Positions 36,423-45,243 of a stretch of 64,000 nt of DNA are shown here, piece by piece. Made by a program: the position numbers and the translations under genes. Origin of the DNA: Shiella aurantiaca (lineage in GTDB: Bacteria > Bacteroidota > Bacteroidia > Cytophagales > Cyclobacteriaceae). The first letter of the stretch is position 1, and every line of letters begins with the position of its first letter. The stretch spans positions 310,001-374,000 of the forward strand of contig JAUHJS010000004.1 of assembly GCA_030412945.1 (NCBI GenBank). Reading direction: 5' to 3'. The notes beneath the pieces were generated by a model that was given only the letters and a program-made list of their open reading frames with translations, did not search any database and was not told where the DNA came from.

Positions 36423-36677
36423 GTGCAACATCAACAATTTAGAGAAAAACTGGATGCCATACACCAATGGCCCACTTTATATATGTTTAAATTTATCGTA
36501 CCTGCCGATAAAATAACGGAGGTACAGGCTGCATTCCCGACTCACGAAACACAAACCCAAGCCTCCAGTAAAGGCAAATATGTGAGCGTGACGGTAAAGA
36601 TGATGGCGCACTCAGCAGAGGATATCATTGAAAAATACCAAATAACTTCCCAAATTGAAGGTATTATCGCACTGTAA
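36423..36677 (+). CDS. DUF493 (YbeD-like) protein
   Basis: The 84-residue protein fits DUF493: [48 protein letters not shown], an ACT-like ferredoxin fold. Relatives such as YbeD are linked to lipoic acid metabolism only by gene position. The start is a GTG at 36423; no better ATG precedes the fold. It is followed after 11 bases by the pterin dehydratase gene. Confidence 0.78.
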   Translation: MQHQQFREKLDAIHQWPTLYMFKFIVPADKITEVQAAFPTHETQTQASSKGKYVSVTVKMMAHSAEDIIEKYQITSQIEGIIAL

Positions 36678-36688
36678 GCCCTATTGCC

Positions 36689-36922
36689 ATGTGGAAAGAA
36701 GAAAACAATGCCCTTAAGCGTAGCTTTAGCTTTGCTAATTTTGTGGAAGCCTTTGGCTTTATGAGTCAAGTGGCCTTGCTAGCCGAGAAGATGGACCATC
36801 ACCCCAATTGGAGCAATGTGTACAATCGGGTAGATATCGTGCTCACCACCCACGATGCAGGCAATACCGTGACCGAAAAAGACCGAGCCTTGGCACAGGC
36901 CATCGACCGCCTGATAAAATAA
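36689..36922 (+). CDS. Pterin-4a-carbinolamine dehydratase-like protein
   Basis: The 77-residue protein has the active-site pattern [33 protein letters not shown] of the PCD/DCoH family, with the His-His-Pro and distal Thr-His-Asp. The enzyme recycles 4a-hydroxytetrahydrobiopterin. It is shorter at the N-terminus than PhhB (about 100 residues). No phenylalanine hydroxylase is near, so another pterin role is possible. Confidence 0.83.
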   Translation: MWKEENNALKRSFSFANFVEAFGFMSQVALLAEKMDHHPNWSNVYNRVDIVLTTHDAGNTVTEKDRALAQAIDRLIK

Positions 36923-36948
36923 TCTCTAGGGCAATGCTCTGAAAACTG

Positions 36949-36956
36949 TATCTTTG
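36949..36956 (+). promoter_or_regulatory. Possible rsmI -7 element
   Basis: TATCTTTG is a perfect TAnnTTTG, ending 4 bases before the rsmI ATG. No convincing -33 is seen. If used, the transcript would be leaderless. Confidence 0.35.
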
Positions 36957-36960
36957 AACC

Positions 36961-37641
36961 ATGCAGGAAACCACCGCTTTGTACCTTGTGCCTACACCTA
37001 TTGGCAATCTGGAAGACATCACCCTAAGGGCTTTGAATGTGCTCAAATCGGTGGATACTATTTTAGCAGAAGATACCCGCACTTCGGGCGTGCTGATGAA
37101 GCATTACCAAATCAACAAAGCCCTGCAAAGCTACCACATCTTCAATGAGCATAAGCAACTGGCGCAATTGATAAAGCGACTTAAGGAGGGTGAAAAAATG
37201 GCCTTGGTATCCGATGCCGGAACACCTTCCATTTCCGATCCGGGCTTTTTGCTGGTGAGGGCATGCGTGGAAGAAGGCATTAAGATAGAATGCCTTCCCG
37301 GCCCTACGGCTTTTGTTCCAGCTTTGGTGAAATCAGGTTTGCCGAGCGATAAATTTGTATTTGAAGGCTTTTTGCCGCACAAAAAGGGCCGTAAGACCCG
37401 CCTCGATATCTTGGCGCAAGAAGACCGCACCATCATTCTATACGAATCGCCCCATCGTCTACTCAAGTGCCTCGAACAATTTGCCGAAGTGATGGGTCCT
37501 GATAGAAAAGCTTCCGTATCGCGCGAAATCAGCAAGATTCATGAGGAAACCGTCAACGGAACTTTGCAGGAAATCATTACCCATTTTTCAACCAAAACTG
37601 TAAAAGGTGAAATCGTTATTGTCATCGATGGAAAAAAATAG
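36961..37641 (+). CDS. rsmI: 16S rRNA (cytidine-1402-2'-O)-methyltransferase
   Basis: RsmI 2'-O-methylates C1402 in the 30S decoding centre. The 226-residue tetrapyrrole-methylase-fold protein has LYLVPTPIGNLEDITLRAL, AEDTRTSGVLMKHY, ALVSDAGTPSISDPGFLLV and the CLPGPTAFVPALVKSGLP segment. It is somewhat shorter at the C-terminus than E. coli RsmI (286 residues), as in many Bacteroidota. Its end overlaps lnt by 14 bases. Confidence 0.94.
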   Translation: MQETTALYLVPTPIGNLEDITLRALNVLKSVDTILAEDTRTSGVLMKHYQINKALQSYHIFNEHKQLAQLIKRLKEGEKMALVSDAGTPSISDPGFLLVRACVEEGIKIECLPGPTAFVPALVKSGLPSDKFVFEGFLPHKKGRKTRLDILAQEDRTIILYESPHRLLKCLEQFAEVMGPDRKASVSREISKIHEETVNGTLQEIITHFSTKTVKGEIVIVIDGKK

Positions 37642-39226
37642 CCGCTGGTATCCTTGGCTTTTAGTAAGTATTAGCTGCGGATTTTTCTGGCTGGCTTGGC
37701 CCATGAACGGCCTTTTCCCTTTGCTATTCTTGGCTTTTGTGCCCCTCTTTCTTTTGGAAGACCACTATAGCCTGCAAGAAGGAGCTAAAGCCCGATGGAA
37801 GCATTTTGGCTTCACCTATCTCAGCTTGTTTATCTGGAACATCAGCACCACCTGGTGGGTATGGAATGCCTCTCCGGCCGGTGCTGTGGCTATGCTGGTG
37901 ATGAACAGCTTGCTCATGGCCATCCCTTTTGTACTCTACCGCATCAGTAAAAGAGGCGGAGGACTTTTCTGGGGACTTTTTGGCTTCACCTTGTATTGGC
38001 TCACCTTTGAATACATTCATCTTAATTGGGAAATTTCATGGCCTTGGCTCACCTTGGGCAATGGCTTTGCCATGTATCCTTGGCTAGTGCAGTGGTTCGA
38101 TGTCACAGGCGTAAGCGGAGGTAGTTTCTGGGTATTGCTCATTAATATCTTGCTCTTTGCGTGGATAAAGCATCCGGAAGCGGGAAAGAAATTGGCTATC
38201 TGGACAAGCGTCTTGCTGCTTTTACCCATAGCGATTTCTCTGTTAAAACATAGCCTTCATGAAGAGAAAGGGGAGAAAATAGAGGTGGCCATTATGCAGC
38301 CCAACATCGATCCTTATACTGAAAAGTTTATCGGAACGGAGAACTTTATCCCCTTTGAGGCCCAGCTGGAGCGCTTTATTGAACTTTCCGAGAAGGTAAT
38401 CACACCCAATACCAAAATCATGGCTTGGCCGGAGACCGCCCTCGATTACCAGATGGACGAGGCGAGCTATCAGTCCTACGGGATTATGAAGCGCATACTG
38501 GAGTTTAAGTCACGTTATCCCGACCTGAACCTCCTCACAGGCCTCGTTACCTACCAAAAGTACCCCAAGAAAGACACCAGCCGTCCGGCTTTGCGTTTTC
38601 AAGAAGGCTTTGGGTATTATGAAATGTACAATACCGCCCTTTTTATCGATGAGAAGAATGATGGGCATTTCTATCATAAATCCAAACTGGTACCCGGGGT
38701 AGAAACCATGCCTTATCCCAAGGTTTTCAATGCTTTATCCGAACTGTTGTTCTCTTTAGGAGGTACCGCAGGAGGCTATGCCAAGCAAGACGAACGCACG
38801 GTTTTCAGTACCAAAGATTCCATTCAACTGGCTCCCTCCATCTGCTATGAATCCATCTATGGTGATTTTATGGCGGAATATGTGAAAAACGGTGCCGATT
38901 TCATCTTCATCATTACTAACGATGGCTGGTGGAGCAATTCACCCGGTTATAAGCAGCACCTGCACTATGCCCGCCTACGTGCTATCGAAACCCGCAGGAG
39001 CATTGCCCGCTCGGCCAATACCGGAATTTCTACTTTTATCAACCAACGCGGTGACCTGATTCAGCAAACTAATTTCTGGGAACAGGACGCCAGAGTTGAA
39101 TTATTGCAGGCAAATACCGATATTACTTATTATGTGCGTCACGGAGATTTTATCTACCGAACGGCCAGCTGGCTGGCTGGCTTTGTATTACTGGCGGCAC
39201 TTGTTAAACGAAAAATAAACCGATGA
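37628..39226 (+). CDS. lnt: Apolipoprotein N-acyltransferase
   Basis: Lnt N-acylates the amino-terminal Cys of lipoproteins in the inner membrane, fitting the many lipoproteins in this window. The 532-residue protein has an N-terminal bundle of membrane helices and a periplasmic nitrilase-like domain. The catalytic triad is visible: Glu269 in AWPETALDY, Lys351 in YHKSKLVPG and Cys406 in ICYESIYGDF. The ATG at 37628 overlaps rsmI by 14 bases; an upstream start would add only seven residues. The stop overlaps the next ATG (ATGA). Confidence 0.95.
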   Translation: MEKNSRWYPWLLVSISCGFFWLAWPMNGLFPLLFLAFVPLFLLEDHYSLQEGAKARWKHFGFTYLSLFIWNISTTWWVWNASPAGAVAMLVMNSLLMAIPFVLYRISKRGGGLFWGLFGFTLYWLTFEYIHLNWEISWPWLTLGNGFAMYPWLVQWFDVTGVSGGSFWVLLINILLFAWIKHPEAGKKLAIWTSVLLLLPIAISLLKHSLHEEKGEKIEVAIMQPNIDPYTEKFIGTENFIPFEAQLERFIELSEKVITPNTKIMAWPETALDYQMDEASYQSYGIMKRILEFKSRYPDLNLLTGLVTYQKYPKKDTSRPALRFQEGFGYYEMYNTALFIDEKNDGHFYHKSKLVPGVETMPYPKVFNALSELLFSLGGTAGGYAKQDERTVFSTKDSIQLAPSICYESIYGDFMAEYVKNGADFIFIITNDGWWSNSPGYKQHLHYARLRAIETRRSIARSANTGISTFINQRGDLIQQTNFWEQDARVELLQANTDITYYVRHGDFIYRTASWLAGFVLLAALVKRKINR

Positions 39227-40008
39227 ACCTTTCTGCCTTACGTGATCAAGTGATTGTCCTTAGCCATGAAGTGGGCGACTTTATTCAGAAAGAGGCGGAA
39301 ACCTTTAGTTGGAAGAAAATTGAATACAAAGGCCTCAACAACTTGGTATCCTATGTTGATAAAGAGGCGGAGAAGCGCCTCGTTTCCGGCCTTAGCGCCC
39401 TGCTACCCGAGGCCGGATTTATTACTGAAGAAGATACCATAGACAAAAAAGGCGAGGCCTATCACTGGATAGTAGACCCGCTGGATGGCACCACCAATTT
39501 TATTCATGGCTTGCCTGTGTATTCCATAAGCATTGCTTTAGAGCATCACGATGAGATTATCTTGGGCGTAGTGCATGAGCTGAATCGCAATGAAGTGTTT
39601 CATGCTATAAAAGGTGAAGGCGCTTTTTGCAATGAGCATCCTATTGAGGTCTCAAAAGCCGAACGAATCAACCAAAGTTTGTTAGCCACAGGCTTCCCCT
39701 ATTTCGATTTCGAGAAGCTGGACGATTATATGGAAATCCTGCACGACCTGCTGAAAAGCTGCCACGGACTTAGGCGCATGGGAAGTGCAGCTGTAGACCT
39801 AGCCTATGTGGCTTGCGGCCGATTTGAGGGCTATTTTGAATACAATTTGAACCCTTGGGATGTAGCGGCCGGTGCTTTCTTGGTACAACAGGCCGGAGGA
39901 ACCGTAAGCGATTTCAAGGGTGGGAACGATTACATTCATGGGCGGGAGATTGTGGCCGGATGCCCCATTCACAAAGAAATGCTAAACGTAATCCAAAAAC
40001 ATTGGTAA
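39223..40008 (+). CDS. suhB: Inositol monophosphatase family protein
   Basis: The 261-residue enzyme belongs to the lithium-sensitive phosphatase family. Seen motifs are FITEEDT (metal-binding Glu), WIVDPLDGTTNFIHGLP (the DPxDGTxN core) and NPWDVAAGAFLVQQAGG. It may act on inositol phosphates, sugar phosphates or 3'-phosphoadenosine 5'-phosphate; substrate cannot be read here. It is translationally coupled to lnt by a four-base overlap. Confidence 0.9.
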   Translation: MNLSALRDQVIVLSHEVGDFIQKEAETFSWKKIEYKGLNNLVSYVDKEAEKRLVSGLSALLPEAGFITEEDTIDKKGEAYHWIVDPLDGTTNFIHGLPVYSISIALEHHDEIILGVVHELNRNEVFHAIKGEGAFCNEHPIEVSKAERINQSLLATGFPYFDFEKLDDYMEILHDLLKSCHGLRRMGSAAVDLAYVACGRFEGYFEYNLNPWDVAAGAFLVQQAGGTVSDFKGGNDYIHGREIVAGCPIHKEMLNVIQKHW

Positions 40009-40045
40009 CAAGGAACCTCCGCTTCTTACTATCCGTTCTGAAAGC

Positions 40046-40207
40046 ATGATACAGGAAATATTAGTAGTACTTCTCTTCTTGGGGGCTTGTTTCTACCTCT
40101 ATCGCACCTTTCGTAAGCAGGCTTCCGCTTCCAACGACTGTGGATGCAATGGCTGCGATACATCCAAAAAGACCAAATCCTTCTCTTTTTTCCGATCGGT
40201 AAAATAA
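40046..40207 (+). CDS. Cys-rich small membrane protein (FeoB-associated-like)
   Basis: A 53-codon frame encodes an N-terminal membrane helix (EILVVLLFLGACFYLY), a basic turn, then DCGCNGCDTSKKTK and a basic end. The helix followed by a C-x-C-x-x-C cluster matches the small FeoB-associated Cys-rich membrane protein family. No feoA or feoB is present in this window, so a link with ferrous iron is inference. It sits 37 bases after suhB and 4 bases before the convergent radical SAM gene. Confidence 0.65.
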   Translation: MIQEILVVLLFLGACFYLYRTFRKQASASNDCGCNGCDTSKKTKSFSFFRSVK

Positions 40208-40211
40208 ATAA

Positions 40212-41237
40212 CTAGGCCCACACTTTGGTACCTTCCGTACAATTCTTGCACATATCAATCTCTTTACGGGCATGAATAAGTTGCTGACGAAAGCCTCGGT
40301 AAGCATCTCCTTGCCAGATTTGGCGAAACGAATCTTGCTCCATGCTCCCTAATACATGGTGGGCATCTTTATCAAAGCAGCAAGGCACTATACTCCCATT
40401 CCAGGTTATCACACAGGAATGCCACATCCGCCAGCATTGGTCCAGCATTTTGTTCTTAATAGCATAACTTCCATCCTCTAGCTTTTCATATCGGGAATAT
40501 TGATTCTGAGTAGGGATTAAAGGCGAACCCATTTCATAGTCATAGATTTGAGCAGTTTTGAGTTTCACCTCATCCACCCCCAATTCATCGGCCAGGCGAT
40601 ATACATCGGCAATCTGGTGTTCATTGGGCTTTACCACCAAAAACTGAAAAATTACATAGGGCGTTTGGCTTTTCAATCGTTTTTTGGCGGCCAATATTTC
40701 TTTGGTGCCGGCAATAACTTTTTCGAGATGCCCCCCAACCCTATAGGCCTGATAGGTGTCTTGTGTAGTACCGTCTATGCTGATGATAAGCCGATCGAGA
40801 CCGGAACGAACGGTTTTTTCGGCCACCTCGGTACTTAGGTAGTGGGCATTGGTACTGGTAGCGGTATAAATATTTTTGCGATGTGCCATTTCCACCATCT
40901 CCAAAAAAGAAGGGTTAAGATATGGCTCGCCTTGGAAATAAAAGGTGAGATAACTGAGGGTAGGCGCCAGCTCGTTTAGCATGCGGGCAAAACGTTCTTT
41001 TTCTAACATGCCCGTGGGGCGGGTAAAGCTGCGTAGACCGCTGGGGCACTCGGGGCAACGCAAATTGCAGGAAGTAGTAGGCTCCATACTGATGCTGGCG
41101 GGCATTCCCCAGATACGGGGGCGCTTGCTCAGGCGGGAAAGCTGGAAAGAGAGCAATAAAAGAATGCCATTCCACAGCTTGCGAAATGTCTGTTTTTTAC
41201 AAAATTGCCATGTATCACTCAGTTTTGCCTGCCACAT
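40212..41237 (-). CDS. Radical SAM protein with SPASM domain
   Basis: The 341-residue protein, started at MWQAKLSDTW, has the radical SAM cluster motif CNLRCPECPSG (Cx3Cx2C) and a C-terminal SPASM-like region with Cys in CWRMWHSCVITW, VPCCFDKD and MCKNCTEG, which binds further iron-sulfur clusters. SPASM enzymes modify peptides or proteins. Substrate unknown; no obvious precursor peptide is adjacent, though a small GCGG-ending protein lies 4 kb away. A frame extension to 41387 would run into the divergent SIMPL leader and is rejected. Confidence 0.87.
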   Translation of the reverse strand: MWQAKLSDTWQFCKKQTFRKLWNGILLLLSFQLSRLSKRPRIWGMPASISMEPTTSCNLRCPECPSGLRSFTRPTGMLEKERFARMLNELAPTLSYLTFYFQGEPYLNPSFLEMVEMAHRKNIYTATSTNAHYLSTEVAEKTVRSGLDRLIISIDGTTQDTYQAYRVGGHLEKVIAGTKEILAAKKRLKSQTPYVIFQFLVVKPNEHQIADVYRLADELGVDEVKLKTAQIYDYEMGSPLIPTQNQYSRYEKLEDGSYAIKNKMLDQCWRMWHSCVITWNGSIVPCCFDKDAHHVLGSMEQDSFRQIWQGDAYRGFRQQLIHARKEIDMCKNCTEGTKVWA

Positions 41238-41311
41238 GGGCACAAGGTACAAAACAAGCCGTATTCTTGGCACAGGAATTGGGTAGATTTGAACAATTAA
41301 ACATCCATTAT

Positions 41312-42001
41312 ATGAGAACTGTATTTTTAGTAGCCTTAGTTTTGGGCATTTTTGGCACCGCACTCGCCCAGCCTTCTGTATTACCACCCTCTATAAGCGT
41401 AGTAGGGGAAGGAAAAGTAAAAGTTAATCCAGATTATGTAATCATCAGCTTGGGGGTAGACTCTGAAAAGATGAGTGCCGAAGAGGCCAAAAAGGCCAAC
41501 GATGCTGCCATCAAGCGCTTGCTGGCCCTGAGTAAAGAATTTAAAGTGCAGGAAAAGGATAGCAAAACCGAATACGTAAACCTTTCCTCGTATTATAAAT
41601 ATGAAGAAAAAGTAACGGTATATCGGGCAAGCCAAACGGTACACATCACCTTGCGCGACTTAAGCAGCTACGATGCTTTTGTTACCAAAGTGGTAGCTGA
41701 AGGAGTCAATCGGATAAACCACATTGAATTTAAGAGCAATAAAGAAGAAAGCCTGCAAGCCGAAGCGCGCGTACTAGCTGTGAAAAACGCCCAGGAAAAA
41801 GCCAAAGCCATGGCGGAAGCCTTGGGTCAGCAGATTGGTAAAGCGATTTATATTGAAGAAAATGGTGCAGCCATGCCCGTACCCATGTACGAAAGAGCCA
41901 ACAAAATGATGATGGCCGACTCAGGAGAGGGCGGCAGTAGCTTGGCTCCCGGAGAGATTATAATTACCTACTCCGTTTCGGTTCGATTTGTATTACAATG
42001 A
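41312..42001 (+). CDS. SIMPL-domain (DUF541) periplasmic protein
   Basis: The 229-residue protein, started at MRTVFLVALVLGIFGTALAQ, has a signal peptide and a SIMPL/DUF541 domain: ISVVGEGKVKVNPDYVIISLGV, NDAAIKRLLALSKEF and AVKNAQEKAKAMAEALGQQIGKA. The related E. coli YggE limits oxidative stress; mechanism unknown. A perfect TAGATTTG -7 element at 41284-41291 lies 20 bases upstream. It is convergent with the e(P4) gene. Confidence 0.87.
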   Translation: MRTVFLVALVLGIFGTALAQPSVLPPSISVVGEGKVKVNPDYVIISLGVDSEKMSAEEAKKANDAAIKRLLALSKEFKVQEKDSKTEYVNLSSYYKYEEKVTVYRASQTVHITLRDLSSYDAFVTKVVAEGVNRINHIEFKSNKEESLQAEARVLAVKNAQEKAKAMAEALGQQIGKAIYIEENGAAMPVPMYERANKMMMADSGEGGSSLAPGEIIITYSVSVRFVLQ

Positions 42002-42041
42002 AAAACTAAAGCAGGGTAGAAAAGGGAAGCCACATTGTTTA

Positions 42042-42845
42042 TTATTCGGTGCGAAGCACGCTGTTTCGTACCGAATCTTTTTGCGCCTCGCTGAGGTGTT
42101 TTTCATATCCGTAGAGGGCTGTTTCCCAGCTTCCATAAATGGCGTTGGGAATCACGATATAGTCGGTGCCGAAGCGCTGGCGATTAGTGGCTACCAAGGC
42201 ATTGCGCTCTTCTGTGCCTTTTTCTTCAAACATTTCATGTAGGTCGTTCAGGTTATCACCAATCAAAAGCGCGATTTGGTGATTTTCCAAGACCTTGTTT
42301 CTGCGGTTTTGTTTGTTAGATTCCGCATCGCGCAGCAAGAAGTGGGCAGTTTCTACCTGCGGCATGCCTAAGCTATCCATGTTTTTCATGGTGGCTTCCA
42401 GCTCATTCACCTTACGATTGGAGATATAAAATAGCTGTATGCCAAGGCTATCGGCCAAAAGCAAAAACTCCTTTGCTCCGGGTATGGCGCGTGCCTGGGC
42501 TTTATCGGTCCAGGTTTTCCAGGTCTCGCTGGTATAGGGCTGATCTTCCAGAATTCCCGCAGCACTGTAGGGGCTATTATCGAGTACGGTTTCGTCTAAG
42601 TCGAGGACTACGGCCAAGGATAGACCCTCCTTATTATTAGCCACCTTTTGCTGTAGCGTCCAAGCCGCTTGGTTGTAAGCTTGAAAGCAAAGGGCTTGGT
42701 ATTCACCAGCTTGCTGATGCCAGATTACGGCTTGCTCCAAAAACTCTTGGTCTTGGCTAGCGTTAGTATTTTGTGCTTTTTCTTGCGGCTGACAAGCAGA
42801 AAATGCCAGCATAGAAAGAAAGGAAATAATGTATAGGTTCTTCAT
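42042..42845 (-). CDS. e(P4)-family acid phosphatase/5'-nucleotidase lipoprotein
   Basis: The 267-residue protein has a lipoprotein signal (LAFSACQ, Cys18) and the HAD-type DDDD-phosphatase core AVVLDLDETVLDNS, with FYISNRK and LLIGDNLNDL for the other catalytic Asp pairs. e(P4) proteins dephosphorylate nucleotides such as NMN in the outer membrane of Haemophilus. It may help use external phosphate or NAD precursors here. Confidence 0.88.
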   Translation of the reverse strand: MKNLYIISFLSMLAFSACQPQEKAQNTNASQDQEFLEQAVIWHQQAGEYQALCFQAYNQAAWTLQQKVANNKEGLSLAVVLDLDETVLDNSPYSAAGILEDQPYTSETWKTWTDKAQARAIPGAKEFLLLADSLGIQLFYISNRKVNELEATMKNMDSLGMPQVETAHFLLRDAESNKQNRRNKVLENHQIALLIGDNLNDLHEMFEEKGTEERNALVATNRQRFGTDYIVIPNAIYGSWETALYGYEKHLSEAQKDSVRNSVLRTE

Positions 42846-42913
42846 GAAGTAAAAATAGTGGCTGCAAATATGCGGATATTCACCCAGAATCCCGCTGGGA
42901 AGTTTTGTCTTTT

Positions 42914-42941
42914 AGACCAATGGTAGGGTTTTGATTGGTCT
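42914..42941. repeat. AGACCAAT inverted repeat
   Basis: AGACCAAT and ATTGGTCT form perfect 8-base arms around a 12-base loop, between the sensor gene end and the e(P4) gene. No T run follows on either strand, so it is not a clear terminator. Confidence 0.4.
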
Positions 42942-42974
42942 GTTTATCTATCATCTAGTAATCTACTATCTCTC

Positions 42975-45080
42975 CTATTCCTCACCTAAATTACGTAGCA
43001 ACTGCGTTTTTTCTTTTAGTTGATCGAGCAGATAGGTTTCATCGGGAGCAGGTTTCTCAGTAGGAATAGGAGAAGCGGTGCCTTCACTGGCTTTTGGGTA
43101 AGGATTCAATACCAGTATGAGTTGTTGTTCATCGGCCAGATAGCTCGCCTTGCCCTGTAAAGGTTTGGCGTTTGATTTAAGGGAGGCTTCAAAAGTGGTA
43201 AATCCTTTTTTGGCTTCCTGGAGAAGCTGAGCAGGGAAGTCGATAAACTCAGCCAGTGCCAAATCTTCCACCTCAGCGGCATTCACCAAGGAAGTAAAGT
43301 GGGCATTGGCATCGATAATGGTATAGCGGGCATCTACACTTACGCGGATAATGGCATTATCGATGGCTTTAAGCTGTTGGTCAAATTTTTGGATGAGATA
43401 GGTAGCCTCTTCGCGAGCGGCACGCATCTTTTCGTAGTTTTCGCGGAGTTCTTCTTCTTGGGCATCGCGCTCGCGGGCGCCTCGTTGCATTTCTTCTTGA
43501 GTGGCTTGCAGCTCTTCCATGTTTTGGCGCATTTCTTCCTCTTGGGCACGCATTTGCTCGGTCATCATTTGCGACTCGTTCAAAAGCTTGCGCGTGTTCT
43601 GATTGATACGCACATTGGATAGGGATGAAGCAATACTTTCGCCCAATTTCTCTACAAAATCCACTTCATGGGCAGCAAAAGGAGCAAATGAAGCCAACTC
43701 AATAACCCCAAAAACGCTCTCATTAAAGTTGAGTGGCACGATTAATAAATATTTAGGATTGGCCAAACCTAAGCCAGAGGTGATAGTAATGTATTCGTCT
43801 GGCACCTTGCTTAGGGAAATGCTCTGCTTTTCGAGATAGCATTGCCCGATTAAGCCCTGACCAATTTCTATGCGTTTCTCAATAAACTTCTTTCTATCAA
43901 AAGCATAGCTGGCCTTGAGTTCTAAGAAAGGATCATCCTCTTCCTCTTCGTTTAGTACAAACAAGCTACCTTGGTTCACATTTAAGTACTTAATCAAATG
44001 GGTAAGCACGCGGTCGGCCAAGGTATCGAGGTCATCGGAATGCTGGCGCAGGATTTCGCCAAACTCCGCCACGCCCTTGGTGGTCCAGTTTCTGATTTTA
44101 TCTTCTTCGGCTACTTTTTTAAGGCTGTTGCGCATTTCGGCCAGCGAGCTACCAATTTCTCCTTGGTTATTGAACACGCTTATGTCATTATCAAAATGGC
44201 CTTTGCCCACTTCCAGGGCAAAGCCTTTTACGTTGCGCAAGTTTGTGGTAAGTTCATGCAGCTCTTCATGCACCACTTGCAGTTCGTCTTCGCGGATTTC
44301 AGTCCACTCGGGCAGGTTGCCATTCCCCAAAATGGCTACTTTAGATTTTAGCTCCGTAATGGAGGTTAGAATTTGCTTCGACAAGAAATAATACAAGACC
44401 CAGCAAGCAAAAATAGCCGCCAAAATCATGGTCAACTCCACCAAGCGAAAGGTGCCGAGGTAGTTGTTTACGGCTAGGGAAATTTGCTGAGAAGCATAAT
44501 GGATGGATTCAAAAAGTGCCCGTAGTTCCGTATCGATTTCTTGGCTAATGGGCAAAACCTTTTCGACTAAGGCTTTTTGGGCAGCATTTTCTTCATGACT
44601 ATCGTCTGTAGCGCCCAGTAAGGAAGACAAATCGTAATTATCGTCTACCACCTCGCTGTCATCGCTGGCGCCCGCCTTTTTCAATACGTCTTTTTGGGCC
44701 TCTTTGAGTTCATTTAGGCGGTTAAGGATTTTGGCGTATAATACTTGGCTTTTGGGATCATTCCATTGAGGGGCATGCCTGTTGAGCGAGTCTAGTGCCT
44801 CCTGAATTTCTACCTCCCATGTGCGTTTCCACGCTTCCTGATACGATTCTTCTTGAAACGTAAGGTAACTGTGCAATTGCACATTCGACTTCTGTACGGA
44901 TTTCGACAAACCAAAAGTCCACATTTGGGAAGGTTGCTTTACATAGAAAACCTCACGCGTACTTTTTACCAAATAGCCCAAGCCAAAAATGGTAAACCCA
45001 ACTAAAAACACCGTAATAATACCCATACCCACGAAGCTGAGCAGGAGCCTAAAGCTGATAGACTTGGTATTGATTTTCAT
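42975..45080 (-). CDS. Membrane sensor with 4HB, HAMP, GAF and PAS-like domains, no output domain
   Basis: The 701-residue protein has a membrane helix (about 9-35), a periplasmic four-helix-bundle-like region to 205, a second membrane helix (about 212-232), a HAMP-like linker, a GAF domain (about 350-490, GQGLIGQCYLEKQSISL), a long coiled coil rich in EEEMRQNMEELQATQEEMQ, and a C-terminal PAS-like domain (560-660). No histidine kinase, receiver, cyclase or methyl-accepting signalling tip is seen. This architecture occurs in Cytophagales; it may signal by protein contact. Ends in an acidic tail. Confidence 0.78.
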   Translation of the reverse strand: MKINTKSISFRLLLSFVGMGIITVFLVGFTIFGLGYLVKSTREVFYVKQPSQMWTFGLSKSVQKSNVQLHSYLTFQEESYQEAWKRTWEVEIQEALDSLNRHAPQWNDPKSQVLYAKILNRLNELKEAQKDVLKKAGASDDSEVVDDNYDLSSLLGATDDSHEENAAQKALVEKVLPISQEIDTELRALFESIHYASQQISLAVNNYLGTFRLVELTMILAAIFACWVLYYFLSKQILTSITELKSKVAILGNGNLPEWTEIREDELQVVHEELHELTTNLRNVKGFALEVGKGHFDNDISVFNNQGEIGSSLAEMRNSLKKVAEEDKIRNWTTKGVAEFGEILRQHSDDLDTLADRVLTHLIKYLNVNQGSLFVLNEEEEDDPFLELKASYAFDRKKFIEKRIEIGQGLIGQCYLEKQSISLSKVPDEYITITSGLGLANPKYLLIVPLNFNESVFGVIELASFAPFAAHEVDFVEKLGESIASSLSNVRINQNTRKLLNESQMMTEQMRAQEEEMRQNMEELQATQEEMQRGARERDAQEEELRENYEKMRAAREEATYLIQKFDQQLKAIDNAIIRVSVDARYTIIDANAHFTSLVNAAEVEDLALAEFIDFPAQLLQEAKKGFTTFEASLKSNAKPLQGKASYLADEQQLILVLNPYPKASEGTASPIPTEKPAPDETYLLDQLKEKTQLLRNLGEE

Positions 45081-45137
45081 AGAAATCGCTTATTGCTTAA
45101 AAATAGAACAATTAATAAAAAAACCCTAAAATTCGGC

Positions 45138-45189
45138 TCTCTTCTCTTTCAATGGGCTGAGTGTGCAAGAGCACAAGAGAGAAGAGAAA
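45138..45189. repeat. Long-loop hairpin between sensor and lipoprotein genes
   Basis: TCTCTTCTCT (from about 45138) pairs with AGAGAAGAGA (up to about 45187) across a loop of roughly 30 bases. It lies in the leader of the sensor gene and after the 45244 gene. No T run follows. Confidence 0.3.
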
Positions 45190-45243
45190 GGCTATCAGTT
45201 GTCAGATTAATTTGGTAATGAATTGGTTTTTAGTGAGATAGGT

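Noticed and set aside
41238-41387. N-terminal extension of the radical SAM protein
   Set aside because: It would extend across the divergent SIMPL leader and start; MWQAKL at 41237 is a better start.
43299-44391. Several plus-strand frames over the sensor gene
   Set aside because: Low-complexity Ser/Phe/Leu-rich shadows of the coiled-coil and HAMP coding on the other strand.
45138-45189. Terminator for the 45244 lipoprotein
   Set aside because: The stem has a loop of about 30 bases and no T run on the minus strand.
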